NCBI GenBank assembly: GCA_030411725.1
Contig: MU839837.1
Coordinates: forward strand, 310,001-374,000
Direction of reading: 5' to 3'
Length of the DNA stretch: 64,000 nucleotides
Source of the DNA: Echria macrotheca
Lineage: Eukaryota; Ascomycota; Sordariomycetes; Sordariales; Schizotheciaceae
The first letter of the stretch is position 1. Every line of letters begins with the position of its first letter. A program made the translations under genes and the position numbers. The notes below the pieces were generated by a model that worked only from the letters and a program-made list of their open reading frames with translations, had not been told where the DNA came from and did no database searches. Positions 1-11,949 of the stretch are shown one piece after another.

Positions 1-1894
1 AGCCAGATCGGCCTCCCGAGCCCGGCAACCGATTGCCCTGATTCCGGACCGGGCCGTGGGAAAAGCCGTTCTTTCGTTTAATCCACCCCATGGCGCTTTC
101 GATCCGGCGCTCGAGGTCTTCGAGCTCGTCTTCGGAATATCTGAGCGAGTAGCCTGTCCTGGAGAGGACTGGGCGCCGGTTGTCACCCTTGCCGGTGGAG
201 TGGGATTTGATGCCGAACTGTCTCGCAAGGTCATGGAGCGAGGCGCGCACTTGCTTGGCGACTGGAGGAAAATGAATCCTAGAGCAGGTCAGACTCAGCG
301 GGGAGTGAAGCAGGGTCACGGCGCACTTACATGTCGAGGTCGCTCATGAGAAATCCAACAAACTCGTGCTGGACCTCGTCCAACGTCATGCCGGATTGGT
401 ATTTGACACGTAGGTCATCGGGGGTGGCCTTTTTGCGGAGAAGGCCGGCGGCGCGGAGCTTTTCCCGTTCCGCCTTACGGCCCTTCTTCCGCTCTCTGTC
501 TCGCTCCCACGCTTTTCTGAGAGCGGCCTCAAGTTCGGAATCCGAGACATTGAAGTTGGGCGGCTGCTTGCTGCGGCGGGCCTTTCGTTTCATGAGAGGA
601 TCCGGCTGGTCCCACGCACCTATGTCTAGTTCGCCAAACGCATCTGTAAACGAAGGATTTCCAGTGCGTTGTTTTGATGACCGAATAAGCCCTTCTTGAC
701 GCCTAGCGATGCGTCTCAATGACCTGTCTGGCTCGTCAGAACTGCCCCCTTCTTCCTCCGAGCTTGGTCCCGGTATCTCGCCATCTAAGTCCAAGTCCGA
801 GTCCATCTCCGTAGTGCGTATGAACTGTTTGGCCCAGTTGGAAATGAATCCCTCGGCTCCATCTGCCATATCGTATCCTTCGGGGAGGTCGGGCTCATCA
901 ATAGTTTCCCCGCCGAAACCACTGTCCGGATCACCAAGTTCTCTCCGACCAAGGGCCTGGAGCTGGTTGGTGAGATCATCCTGGCTGTCGTTTTCAACCA
1001 TGTTGGATATGTAGTCTGCCAGAATAGCGTCCTCCTCGTCCTGCTCGGGCTCTTGCTCCGTGGTCTGATGATGATCCCGCGACGAGTTGGGTGCAGCAAG
1101 ATGAGTGCCGCATACGTCCCCATCATCATGCGACGAGCGGCGCGAGTCTGATGCCTTCTTGCCGGCCCTGGATTTCATAGGTCGCTTGCCCCGTGCCTTA
1201 CTGCCACGGCCCCGTCCGGACCTTCCTGTAAATAGGATGATCTCCTCGCTTGACTCTACATCGTCAATCGTTTCGGCATAGTCAGCTTTGGTGGCAGCTC
1301 CGGCTTTGCTGCCAATAAGATCGAAGAAGAATGTTGGAGGGACCGCGGAATCAACATTTGCTGGATCTTGACTGCCGCTAGAATTCCTTTGCTGCATTTC
1401 CTCTTTGATATCCGGAACCTCTCCCTCGGCAACGTCGACACTCTCTATCGCCTGGCCAATCTTGCCGCCTGAGTCATCATTGGAAATATCATCAACAGAA
1501 ACTGGATGTGCTTGGTTGTCACCACTTTCGGCAGCCGTCTCTGTCAGAGCAGATTCTGTCGAAATAGGGTCTTTGAGCGGTTCGACAAAGCCGGCGCTCA
1601 CAAATGCCACTGGTTTCTGCCGCAATTTCTCACTTTGACCCCAAAATGACTGGTGAGACAGTGTATTCCGGGCCTCATCCCTCATTGAGTACCCTGCCCA
1701 AGTTAGCAAAGCTGCAGGCGGCTCCCGACCAGGCGTGCCGTAGGTGTGGGAGACCTGGGGTAGAGACTGAACAAACCGTTTGCCGTAGAGCCCGGGCGAC
1801 TGATAGATGATGCCTCGCGAACCTTGCTTGTGGCAAGGGCTATCTGGTCCTGAAGGCCTTTGCCAGGTCTTTTGCCCCTTTTGCTTCTCGCCAT
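1..1894 (-). CDS. sqs1: Sqs1-like R3H/G-patch protein, 3' part outside the window
   Basis: Likely the fungal Sqs1/Pfa1 protein, a G-patch cofactor of the DEAH helicase Prp43 in splicing and ribosome maturation (family knowledge). I read three exons: 1894-1777, 1693-331 and 278 to the left edge. Intron 1 (1776-1694) has a GTTTGT donor and a CTAAC branch point just before its acceptor. It joins a basic start (MARSKRGKRPGKG) to YSMRDEARN, a typical early Sqs1 segment. The middle is acidic, Ser-rich and low complexity with an RGRGSKARGK patch. Intron 2 (330-279) has a GTAAGT donor. The last visible exon carries the R3H domain, with RASLH giving the R-x3-H signature, followed by HSTGKGDNRRPVL. The G-patch should lie beyond base 1. 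A longer open frame from 1925 exists, but its first 70 or so residues are unlike the family. The gene is divergent from atg4. Confidence 0.8.
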
Positions 1895-2640
1895 GGCCGT
1901 TTTGCAAACCGAGGATGCTAGCCAACGGAGACGGAGAAGTACCTAAAGAAAGCCAGGAATGGGACTCAAAACTCGAACAAAAATATTGACTATTTCAGGA
2001 AAGATCGGGCAGCGTTAGGGATCTCGCCACGGACCCTTCATTCATGGGGCGAAGAATTCAGGGATGTGGATCGGCACCAAAGAGGAACAACAAAGTCATG
2101 CATTGACAACTCAAACCTGCATGGCTCTGGGGTTAGGGTTTACAGCCTAGGCTGTCACAGGGCCAGCGGGTCCCTGCGACCAGATGACATACCGCCCCCG
2201 TACTTTGTGCCGTCACCAGGCTCCTGCCTTCAACGTCCATCTAATAACCCATCGGCGACGGCGTCCTGCCTGCAGCCTCACTATACACGATATCTCAACC
2301 CAAGGGCTTGACACCCGCACTTCCCAACCAGCGGCGAACAAGATCGCAACCACCGGGAGAATCCTCAGTCCGGGTTGCCCCTCTCTGCCTGTCCCTCAAG
2401 GTCCGCGACATCCCTGCCCCGAAGCTCGAGCTTGGCGGACCGACGACAACCACCCCCCTCCCGTCCCCCGACGCCGCTCGAACCCGATATCCAGGCGGGC
2501 TTTGAATCCGAACCTGCAGTTTCACGTCGTAACTTCTCCAATACATATCTACCGCAAACCTCCTCCCCATGCGGCCAACCCGCGCGGGCGGCAGCTGGCA
2601 GTCCTCGGTCTCGAGCACTTCCCCGAAGCTCGCCGGGGCA
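1895..2640. promoter_or_regulatory. Divergent sqs1/atg4 intergenic region
   Basis: This 746-bp gap separates two genes read outward, so it must hold both promoters and leaders. The half next to atg4 (about 2180-2640) is C-rich and pyrimidine-rich. Open frames here run on both strands but are low complexity. I see no defined operator. Confidence 0.5.
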
Positions 2641-4154
2641 ATGGAGGTCGCCATAGCTGGAGCTGCGGAAGTGGGCAGGGTCAGCCGCCGCATATTCCAA
2701 AAGATCTGGGACCCGGAGCCCGTCAACGATCGTGCTTCCAATGAGCCGGTCTGGTGCCTGGGCTGCCCATACACACTCGACACCAAGTCGTTCGGGTCAC
2801 CCCGACTCACTGCAAGCACACCACCTGATGATGTCGCAGAGTCGACGAGGCTACCAGCTCCCGACGACAAGCCGACATCCCACGTTCCCGACACGCCCCC
2901 AGACTCGGCTGCAAGTAGTTTCGACTCCTCGCTAGCATATGAAGAAGCTGGACAAGATGGTGGGTGGCCGTCCGCGTTTCTTGATGACTTCGAGTCTCGT
3001 ATCTGGATGACATATCGCACCGGATTTGAGCCCATACCAAAGTCCGCCGACCCCAAGGCTGCTTCCGCGCTGTCATTTACGATGCGGCTCAAAACTTCGT
3101 TCGGCGACCAGGTGACCGGATTCTCCTCCGATACGGGCTGGGGTTGCATGATCAGGTCAGGTCAGAGTCTGCTGGCCAACGCGTTGCTGATCACTCGTCT
3201 TGGGAGAGGTACGTGACGCTCATGGGCTGCTTAGACTCGGAAGATACATCATTGCTGACTATTCCATGCTTAGAATGGCGACGCAGCACCGATCCGGGCG
3301 CCGAGAGTGAGATCTTGTCACTGTTTGCGGATGACCCGGACGCCCCATATTCTCTCCACAACTTTGTCAGGCATGGAGCGGAGGCATGTGGGAAATACCC
3401 GGGCGAGTGGTTCGGCCCTTCGGCGACTTCGAGATGCATACAGTGGGTACCCTTTGTTTCTTCTAGCATGCGGACGGCACTGACGATGTCCAGAGCATTG
3501 GCGAGTGAGCATGAGAGTTCATTACGGGTCTACTCTACCGGCGACCTGCCGGATGTCTATGAAGACAGTTTCATGGCGGTTGCGAACCCAGATGGCCAGC
3601 GGTTTCACCCAACGCTGATTCTGGTGTGCACGAGGCTGGGAATCGACAAGATTAATCAAGTCTACATGGAAGCCCTTATTTCCACGTTACAGTTGCCACA
3701 GTCTATCGGCATCGCAGGGTAAGGGACTGGATCAAATCTACTATCTCTCCACTCGGCTAACCATTGCAGTGGCCGGCCGTCGTCCTCGCACTATTTCGTC
3801 GGCGTCCAGGGTCCGTGGCTGTTCTATTTGGACCCACACCACCCAAGGCCGGCGCTCCCCTACCATCTCGACCCGAAAGACTACACAACGGAGGAGTTGG
3901 ATTCGTGTCACACCAGGCGCTTGCGTCATCTGCACGTCGAGGATCTAGACCCCAGCATGCTTATTGGCTTTCTTATCCGGGATGAGGAGGACTGGACCCA
4001 GTGGAAGAGATCAGTAAAGCACGTTCAAGGCAAAGCCATCATCAACGTTTCCCCCCACGATCCGGAACGTGGTATGGGGTCTGTTCGTGCTGAAGCCGTT
4101 GACGAGGTGGAAACCCTGAGTGACGATGATGCGGACACTGTGCTTGACGGATAA
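2641..4154 (+). CDS. atg4: Autophagy cysteine protease Atg4 (peptidase C54)
   Basis: Atg4 trims the C terminus of Atg8 and later cuts Atg8 from phosphatidylethanolamine during autophagosome formation. I read four exons: 2641-3208, 3274-3442, 3494-3718 and 3770-4154, giving 448 residues. The start at 2641 is chosen because IWDPEPVNDRASNEPVWCLG follows about 20 residues in, as is usual. Catalytic features are visible: the GWGCMIRSGQS motif (Cys near residue 169), then GEWFGPSATSRCIQ, LILVCTRLGIDKIN and GRPSSSHYFVGVQG. The Asp/His pair is in LDPHHPRPALPYH. Introns are 51-65 bp. Skipping the 51-bp intron at 3443-3493 restores CIQALASEHESSLRVY, which supports that splice. Residues 50-90 are a variable Ser/Pro linker and the C terminus is acidic. 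The assignment is firm. Confidence 0.95.
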
Positions 4155-4400
4155 ATATGCACCCTCTCGACCGATAGTCGCTGGATTAGAATACATACGG
4201 TTGGGGGTCTGGATTGTGTCTACGCCTGGTGGAGTTAGGAGTTTGGAGTCTTCATGGGACACATCGATTACCTATTAGCTACTGGCGGGACACCATCTCT
4301 AGTCTGCGGGACGTGGGGTGGCGCTGAACCCCATCGCTGCCCTACATATGTCTATCTGCTTGCATCCGACGTTGTCGTGATATGGTCAAGAGCAAGATGA

Positions 4401-6125
4401 CTACCGTTTCTGTTTCTTTCCTCCTTTACTACTGGGTACAGGCGTTGCATGACCCAGGTCGTTGATGTGGGCAAATAATTTCGTTCGAGATGTAAAGGTC
4501 TCCTTGCAAACGGCGCAGTTGTGCTGGGTAAAGAACATTAGCTACCGTCCAGACATCAAATTCAAGGGTCAGGTTGTAGCACTCACGACCCCCTGGGTGT
4601 CGGCCTCGGCGGCTTGACGAGCGGCCCTTTTCTCCCTCTTCAGCTTGGCCTTGCCTATTTTCTTGCCTGCGGGTGCCTCGTCATCCAGCCTCAGGTTGTT
4701 GACACTTGCCGAAGTGGAATCCACGTCCGTTGGCGTTTCCGGGGCCCCATTTTTCTGTGTGCCGTTGGTCGTCCGCACCTCGCCGGGCATGATGCGCTCT
4801 TCGACTCTCGACCGCGGCGCGTACTCGTCATCTTCTGTCGCGCTGGATGGCTGTGTTTCTCCCTCCGCTTCCGGCTCAACTTCCTCCTCTCTATCAGGTT
4901 TGGTATCCCCTTCTATTATCCGCTCCTCGACGTCCGAGTGATCTCGTGAGCTTGGCTCAGATTCTGGGTGTGGTAGGTCTTCCTTCTTGGGAAGATTGAA
5001 CGCTGCGTTTTCTTTCTTCATCTGGCGCTGGAGTTTCTGAACAGCCTTGACGTGCTTCTTGCTCTTCTCGTGTGCCTCAAACTGGTTTTCGCTCTTGAAT
5101 ATCTTGTCACAAACAACACACTCAATATGCTCAACCTCGGACTCCTCTTCAGAGGAGGAAAACTCTCCCTGTAGGTCACCGTCGTTTCGGGATTGGGCCC
5201 ATTCCGGTATGCTGAACTCGGCCAACTTTTCCTGGTTCGCCGCCCGTGATCGAGCGGCCTGGGCTGCTGCTGAATTCTTAAGAAACTGTTGGCGTTCGGC
5301 TTCTGACTGAGTATTCGGGACGTATCTCGGGTCCCGTTTCCTGACAAACGCTACAAATGATTGTACTGCATCGTTGAACTCACGAATCCCGTCCTCTCGG
5401 AGTTTCCGGTTCTCCTTCTCCATCAATCGGCGGATGCGGCGGTCAGGGGCGTCGGAGAGGCGGTATTTGTCCCGCCAACTAAACGATTTCTTTGTGGAAA
5501 AGCTCGACCACACTCTGTAGAAAGGCTTGGCTACGGCATCGTAGTCGTCTTTCGCTCGTCCGAATGGTGGGTAATCGACGACTTCGGCGCCATCCCACTC
5601 GGCCGCGGTTGTTTCCTCGGCCGCAAGCTGGTCGAAAAAGAGGTTCAGGATCCCGAAGAACCCATTCGGTTCGTCTGTCATGGGAACACTCGAGTTGAAT
5701 CGCCCCATCATGGCGAAGATCGCAGCTGCAGGTGTAGTCCCTGCGCTGGACTGTTGCGGTGAGGCGCCGCCGGCCGCGTCGGAATCGCCGCTGAGTATTG
5801 CATCGCGGTGGGAGTCGTACCAGGCGCGCTCTTGGGGGTCGGACAGGATCTCGTAAGCGGTCTGCACTTCTGCGAATCTTTTCGTTGCATTCTCGACATC
5901 GTTGATGTTGCGGTCCGGGTGTAGCTCGAGAGCCTTTTTCCTGTATGCCTTCTTGATCCTGATCCAAGTCAGACCGACGCCGTAGGAGGGGTACAGGGAA
6001 TGGGCTCACTCATCGTCGCTAGCTTGACGTTCGACTCCGAGGAGCTCGTAGTAGCACGTCTTGCGAACCGTCGTTTCGACAAGCCGCTGGCCGCCCGCTT
6101 TTCCGGTTGACTGCTCCTGTCCCAT
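4401..6125 (-). CDS. jjj1: J-domain and C2H2 zinc-finger cochaperone (Jjj1/DNAJC21 type)
   Basis: Jjj1 stimulates Hsp70 ATPase on late pre-60S ribosomes to help release shuttling factors (family knowledge). Exons are 6125-6010, 5958-4587 and 4523-4401, giving 536 residues. The J domain begins at [16 protein letters not shown] and continues across intron 1 (51 bp) into [17 protein letters not shown], with the HPD motif intact. A first C2H2 finger ([20 protein letters not shown]) lies mid-protein. It is followed by a long acidic Glu/Ser region and a Lys/Arg-rich stretch. Intron 3' (63 bp, 4586-4524) must be removed to reach the second finger ([19 protein letters not shown]) and a basic end. The two-finger layout with an N-terminal J domain is that of Jjj1. 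It is divergent from the SPX-RING gene, 1.5 kb away. Confidence 0.93.
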
Positions 6126-7601
6126 CTCTAAAAATGAAAGGTCAGGCAAGTAATATTCAGAAACCTAGTATCCAACCCGGATCACGGCGGTCGACAATAT
6201 GCAACAAAGATACGGCGGATGGGAAAAATCACAGATCGCGGGGTAGGGATGGCGGGGTGCCCTGCAAATCGCTGCCAAGCCCTGTGGGTTAGGGGAGAAG
6301 AACCCTGTTCAGAATGATTCATTCCTTCTGGAAAATTGCTTTTTAAGGCTGCCTCTGGTGTACCGTACGTACCATCATAAAACTAGGTCCACACAAACCG
6401 GCTCGGAAAGATTGCTGTCAGTGAACACTGATAAGATGTTTATCATAATCAACCAGACTTCTTGCCCTTCGCCAAAGGCATTTTCGACAGAATCTTATCC
6501 CTAACGTAGGCCTATCATTTGATGTTGCAGACTACCATAATTAGTGTAGAAGTATACCCCTTAATGACGGAGGGGCAGCTTCAGCTTTCACATGGCGCTC
6601 ATTGGTGAAAGGAACGTGAGGGGCAAATCGGGGTACCCCCGGCGCTGAGTCTGGCTTTCCTAAGTTCGATGCTGGACGACGGCGAGTCTCGACTGGGCAC
6701 CCATGTCGTCGTCTCCAAACGAGGATTGTTCAAGACAGCTCGCCGGGGCCGGTCTTTGAAGGAGTGTTTGGTCAGTTGAGCATCAAAACCCCTCATATCA
6801 ACATATGTACCTTCAAAACTCGACGGCTTGATTTCACAACTTGTGGGAGGACGGGAGCATCTACCGACGAGGAAGAATTCTGCACATGGTAGAATTAAAC
6901 ATAATGCAAAGATCTCCAGATAATGCGGGGCTGGGAGGCCTGTCATGCTGGACGGGTTTTTCTCGATCCCAGTGGAGGTTTACACTAACCCAGCAACCCA
7001 GTTTGCCCATCCAGCTGGTTATCTAGACATCAGGTGACACTTCGTTGCCACCCTCCCCTGCGTCAAAAGGAGCTGCTCGAGCACTCCAAAATGCGGGGGT
7101 GAACCGGTTTTCGGATAGCGTCCAGTTTTGGCAACAGGTCGCATGGAAAAGACAGTCCAATTACGTAAGGGAGTGGAAGTGACGAGGACGCTCTAAACTT
7201 TCCAGCGGCAATCGCCACTTAGTTTGTCACAAGAACCACTCCGCAAGAGCAGGCTCGTCCTCCGGTAGCGGTTGTGAGCGGTAGACTTTTGCCAAGAGAA
7301 GGAGCTTTCGTCGGAACTCAGCTGCTGGTCGCGGAACCGCGAAGGCTAGTCACAGTTCATCTACCCAAACGATTCCGTCGCCCAGCTGGTGTGGTAGATC
7401 GGGATTTTTGCGCACCCCGTCTCGATTCAGGTCTGTCGCGCGTTATCGCCCATCTTCAACGAACTCCCAGGACTCGCCATCACGCCACCGTTACACCGAG
7501 GAGCACTTCCTGGAAGTTGAAAACTGCCGTCCCGCCATGCCCACGCAGGCTTCTGGATACTACGTGGTAGTCTGGGAGGCTTTTCGGTAATCCAACTTGA
7601 G
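6126..7601. other. Gene-free stretch between jjj1 and the SPX-RING gene
   Basis: This 1.48-kb spacer lies between two genes read outward. The part around 6340-6560 is visibly more AT-rich than its surroundings. A 115-codon frame on the minus strand (6599-6946) starts with a hydrophobic run but has no recognisable domain. I see no RNA gene or repeat. Confidence 0.5.
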
Positions 7602-9080
7602 ATGAAGTTCGGCCACTCCTTCCAAGAGGCCCTCAAGGGCGAGAGCTACCCTCAGCACTGGGTCGATAAGGCTATTCCATACCGGCAACTGAAAAAGATC
7701 CTGGCCAACGTACGAGAGGAGCTTATCAATAAAGGGTATGATCCTGAGACGATACACCGACTTCTTGCCGAACACAGAGCCAAGTATAGCCTCGAGTCTG
7801 GCGAGTCACATCTCTTGCGGCCACGGCTCATAGTGCAGCCAGCGCCTAGTACGCCGACTTTAACTCTGCAAGAGCCGCCACTAGAACCTGAATCCGAGGC
7901 AGAGTCTGGGACCCAGGGACATGCACCAGAGAATGATGGCCATGGAACGCTGGATGTGGAAGGCGGCGAAGCGGACGAGGCATCGTGGGTTAAGGTCCCC
8001 CTGGATTCCGATCGCAAATTCTTCAACATACTCCAGACGGACGTTGACGAGCTCGACTCGCTGCAGTCCGAGGAGCGGAAGTCAATGAACGACAAAATTG
8101 CGGCTCTGGGGTACGAGATTGCCGAGGTTGCGAAGCCGAAGAAGAAGATTCAGATCTCTGGATCAGATCTCTACCGGTGGCGCGAGATCTTTGAGCTGTA
8201 TCTCACCGCGCAGGTCTTTTTCTCTACCTCCGAGTTCACCAGTGGTGCGAGGAACAGCGAGAATGCGAGGAAACAACTTGTCTGGTTTCAGGGCGAACTC
8301 GAAAAACGCCGGATCGTGCAGTACTTCAAGCTCGAGGCCAGCATCAATGCCTATAAGAGGTTCCTGGAACTCAATGCCACGTTGCTCCGAAACGTGCAGT
8401 TCCAAGAACTGAACCAGACGGCCGTCGTGAAGATCATCAAGAGTACGTAAGCTTCCGAAGATGTAACGACCTTCCATTTGCTGAACAGCAGGCCAATACA
8501 GAATTCGACAAGCAAACATCCCTCGGCGTCAAGACGAGATTCCCCCAGGCTCTTCAACCCACGCACTTTATCGCCGAGAGCATCGCGAAGGATGTCTGCG
8601 CCCAGATATCGAGCGAGGTGCTCGCCATCGTCCCTCAAGTAGCAGACTACACATGCACAATATGTATGCTCCAGCCCTGCGAAGGCAGCTAGCAATATGC
8701 TGTGCAACAACCGCTAACCGAGGAACAGGCCTGTCAATCTGCTGGCTTCCGATACTGCTTGACTGCGATCACCGGTTCTGCATTAGGTGTATGATCAAAA
8801 TGCAAAACCGGAACAAGAGATACTGTCCGCTGTGTCGTGCAAACACTGTCCTGAATGCTACAGATAGTATGTTGATGTCGTCGAGCCCCCTATCTGCGCG
8901 CAAGATATTTGATGCTAACGTCCACATGTAGTCAATATCGATACCCAGATGATGAAGTTTCTCGAGAAGTGGTTTCCAAAGGAGGTGAAGGAGAAACAAG
9001 CGGTGAATGAGCAGGACCGGCGCAAGGAGTTATTCGGGGTCTTGGTTGATGATACCCCTCCCAGCTGCTGTGTCATGTAA
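7602..9080 (+). CDS. SPX domain and RING finger protein, probable E3 ubiquitin ligase
   Basis: SPX domains sense inositol pyrophosphates and so phosphate status; RING fingers recruit E2 enzymes. Exons are 7602-8442, 8502-8663, 8729-8866 and 8932-9080, giving 429 residues. The start MKFGHSFQEAL with a Tyr/Lys-rich first helix (IPYRQLKKIL) is the classic SPX opening. The SPX core is split by an acidic insert around residues 85-130 and ends with VVKIIK joined by splicing to KFDKQTSLG. That Lys-rich helix normally binds the ligand. The RING follows: CTIC, a hydrophobic stretch, then CDHRFCIRCMIKMQ and CPLC. The RING exon is short and depends on two introns of 65 bp. The protein ends in CCVM, a possible CaaX prenylation box. 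Fungi have related SPX-RING proteins; the exact ortholog is not certain. It converges with the met-7 type gene, 113 bp apart. Confidence 0.9.
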
Positions 9081-9193
9081 TGGTAATTCTGTGTTTTTTC
9101 CAGAGATATTCTAGGCTATTATTCTAGAGTCTGGTGAATTTTGCGACCCCAAGTGTAGCGGCTGTTTGGTTACTACGAGTATTACAAAGGACC

Positions 9194-11108
9194 TCAATTC
9201 CTCAGCAAGCCGTTCTCTGCCGCCTTGAGCGCCGACCTGAAAACCCCAACGATATGCTCTGTATCCTCCAGACCAACACTTATGCGGATCAAATCCGGGT
9301 CCACACCGAAGCTGGCTGCCCATTCAAGCTCCTGGTAATGTGCGAGGAGTACGTAGGGCGAAGTAAGAGTGAAGTTCGTCCCAAGACTCGGCCCTTTGGC
9401 CGTCTCGATGGCGTCGTAAAAGGCCATGGCATGTGTGCGGTCATGGAAAATAACCGACAACAAGCCACCATAACCGCCCTCTGGGAGCCTACAAACCTCG
9501 TAGTTCTCCTTCGACTCGCTGAACTTGGGGTAGAAGACCGACTTGATGAGCGGGTTTGAGCGGAGCACGTCGCAGATGGCCTCAGCATTGGCGTTGACAC
9601 GGTCGATGCGCGAGGCAAAGTCGCGGCTGTTCCGCTCCATAAAGATAACATCTTCGGCCCAGTACGTATCCTCAAACTCACGCCTGGCAAAATCCTTGAG
9701 GGCGTTGTAGTACCGGCCCTGGGGGTTGAAGATAGCGCTGCCGCCCATGACGTTGCAGTCCCCCGAGAAGATCTTGGTCAGACTGCTGACTACTACATCG
9801 GCAAAGGGTAGCACGTTGACGTTGGCAAAGGTGCCGATCGTCTCGTCCACTACCACCGCAAAGTCGTACGTGTCGGCGAGTTTCCGAATCCGCGTCAGGT
9901 TGGGACACGTCAACAGCGGGTTCCCCGGGAACTCGCAGAACAGAGCCAGAAACCGGTCGCCGGCCTCGAGCCGGGACTCCAGCTCGTCCAAGTCCGACTC
10001 CGACGCATGGCCAAACAAGACGCAGCCTGGGCCGAATTTTTCCAGGATCTTCAGCGTATCGACGTAGGGGAAGCCAAAGTTGATGCTTTTCAGGTTACTG
10101 CTTCGTACGCCGAGGAGGGCGCGGTGGGCGTTGTAGATGGCGTTCATTCCACACGGGAACAGATACACATCTTCCTCCCGTAGATTGACAACACCCCGGG
10201 TGTTGGGTTCTATTTCGGGCTGAGGGGACTTGCTCAGCTCATGATTGCCACGGAGTGCGCCAGCTATTCTTCTTCGGATGGCTGATTTGGCGGGCTCTAC
10301 GAATGAGACGTCGAGGTTCCGTCCGAAACGCTCTTCCAAGAATCGGGATGTTTCCTGTGTATCCCGTCCGCCACCCCCGTTAGTCACAGCGTTGTCGCTT
10401 GGCTTGCCCACGTCGACCGACGAGGGCCGTTGATACCGTCGCGGCCCTCTGCAGGGCTTCTGGGCGGGACTCTTGGGTTCCAGATCGAGACGGAGAATAC
10501 CTGCTCTATATAGATCGTGGCAAAACTCAGCCCGGCGGCTGGAGACCCCGTCACCGGTGTGCTGCCAGTATTGCTTTGCAAACGGGAAGGCTTCGGGGGA
10601 GAACAACACAGCAGAAATCGCAGGGCAAAAGAGCTCAAGAGCTTTCGTTGTTGGATCGGTCGTATCCAGTGTCAGATGCATCACAGAAAGGCTCGAGGAG
10701 ACGTCGGGAGGCGCGCGTGTTCGGACGAAAGTTGCGCAACGCTCGGCGACTTGCCGTGTGGGAAAGAGCATGGCTTTGTACCCGGAAGAGCCATACTTCT
10801 CAGCGAGCTCACTGGCGAAAGCCTGGATGCTTCGATGGATGAAGAAACTAGGAGTCATCTTAGTCAGTGTATCCTCGCCCATCGCTGGCCGAGATGGGCC
10901 ACATACCGAGGATAGCCCGTGGTGAGGCGGTTCATGACCCAGTCCTCACCCTCCTCATAACCGACATTTGACTTCCATGTTGGGAGCGAGACACTCACGG
11001 CCTTGCAAGGAGACAGACCGTCAGCAACAGCCCGTATGTGTGAGGGACGGGCAAACATACATGGGCGGTGTCTGGGGGTATGGATTCCCCAAGAACGAAG
11101 CTCGGCAT
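9194..11108 (-). CDS. met-7: Cystathionine gamma-synthase, met-7/Str2 type
   Basis: A pyridoxal-phosphate enzyme of the Cys/Met metabolism family, expected to make cystathionine from cysteine and an activated homoserine in methionine synthesis. Exons are 11108-11061, 11001-10907 and 10847-9194, giving 598 residues. The first exon is only 48 bp (ending SIPPDTAH). Splicing it to [20 protein letters not shown] and then to [13 protein letters not shown] restores the long N-terminal domain of the fungal enzymes. The PLP lysine is in [17 protein letters not shown] (near residue 406), with [11 protein letters not shown] upstream carrying the cofactor aspartate. Both introns are 59 bp with GTATGT donors. 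The roughly 190-residue N-terminal extension separates it from bacterial MetB. It could instead be a close relative with another beta/gamma activity, but the fungal CGS layout fits best. Confidence 0.88.
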
Positions 11109-11949
11109 TGTTGGATGAGCGGTGCGAGGTTCGGTGGTATTTCCAGCTCCCGCGGACGATGAGTGGGCGACGAATCCTGTTGACCAACCGTATTCCCCAG
11201 AAAGGTCGAGTGAGAGGCAACGAAGCCTCCGAGCTAAGGTTGGCAGGTGGCGCCTGTGCAATGTCGAGAAGGGCCTGGTGATACTCCTTCTGGAACACCA
11301 GCCGAAAGAACTGCAAAGTTGGGCGACCTACAGCGTGTGGTGGATTTGGTGTTTGTCTGTGTGACTCCGACTGCGTGTCGGGGGGTCCGCATCTCCGGTC
11401 CTTCCACTCAGGTTCCGACCATCGGAGCTACCGGCAGGGAAACGGCAAAAGTTTTAATCGCTGCGGGCCGCATTGAGACACAACACGGACTTGCCACCCT
11501 CCGGCCCCTTTGTCGAAACTCGCCTTTGAGACCATACAATGAACAAGGCCCTACGATGGATGATATGATGGGCGAAATTCAGTAGATTAACTATTCGACA
11601 TGCCTCTGCGGCCGTGACTCTTCCGTCTCCACTGTGTCCAACACTCAAAGCATAACGCATCATTGGTTCAAGCTCGCGATCGCAAAACAGCATAGGAAAA
11701 CCCAACGACATCAGAAACCCCAGCGCGAATGCTCCGTACAGATTGCTCTGTGTCTGATTTAGATTCGGATTTTTTTTCATACCTGCTTCCCAATTCCGAC
11801 CACACTGTCTCGCGACCCCTTCTGCAGAATAGACCCTGAAGACTGCCAAACGTCGTTGATCCCCCACAGGCTTCGAAAAATTAGACGCCGATAGCCATGA
11901 AGCAATATAATACACAGCGAAAAGAAACTCATGTAAATTCTCCGCCACA
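11109..11949. promoter_or_regulatory. Spacer between the met-7 type gene and the VOC gene
   Basis: An 841-bp stretch holding the leader and promoter of the met-7 type gene and the 3' end of the VOC gene, both on the minus strand. A minus-strand frame overlapping it is only a shifted reading of the VOC repeat region. A near match to the CYS3 site is described separately. Confidence 0.45.
11560..11569. promoter_or_regulatory. Possible CYS3-type site upstream of the met-7 type gene
   Basis: ATGATATGAT matches 9 of 10 positions of the palindromic ATGRYRYCAT consensus bound by the sulfur regulator CYS3 in Neurospora. It lies about 450 bp upstream of the start codon of a sulfur amino acid gene. 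One mismatch and a short motif mean chance is a real possibility. Confidence 0.2.

Noticed and set aside
6599..6946. 115-codon minus-strand frame with hydrophobic start, possible small secreted protein
   Set aside because: No cleavage-like region followed by a cysteine pattern, no domain, no splice context; it lies in a long divergent spacer.
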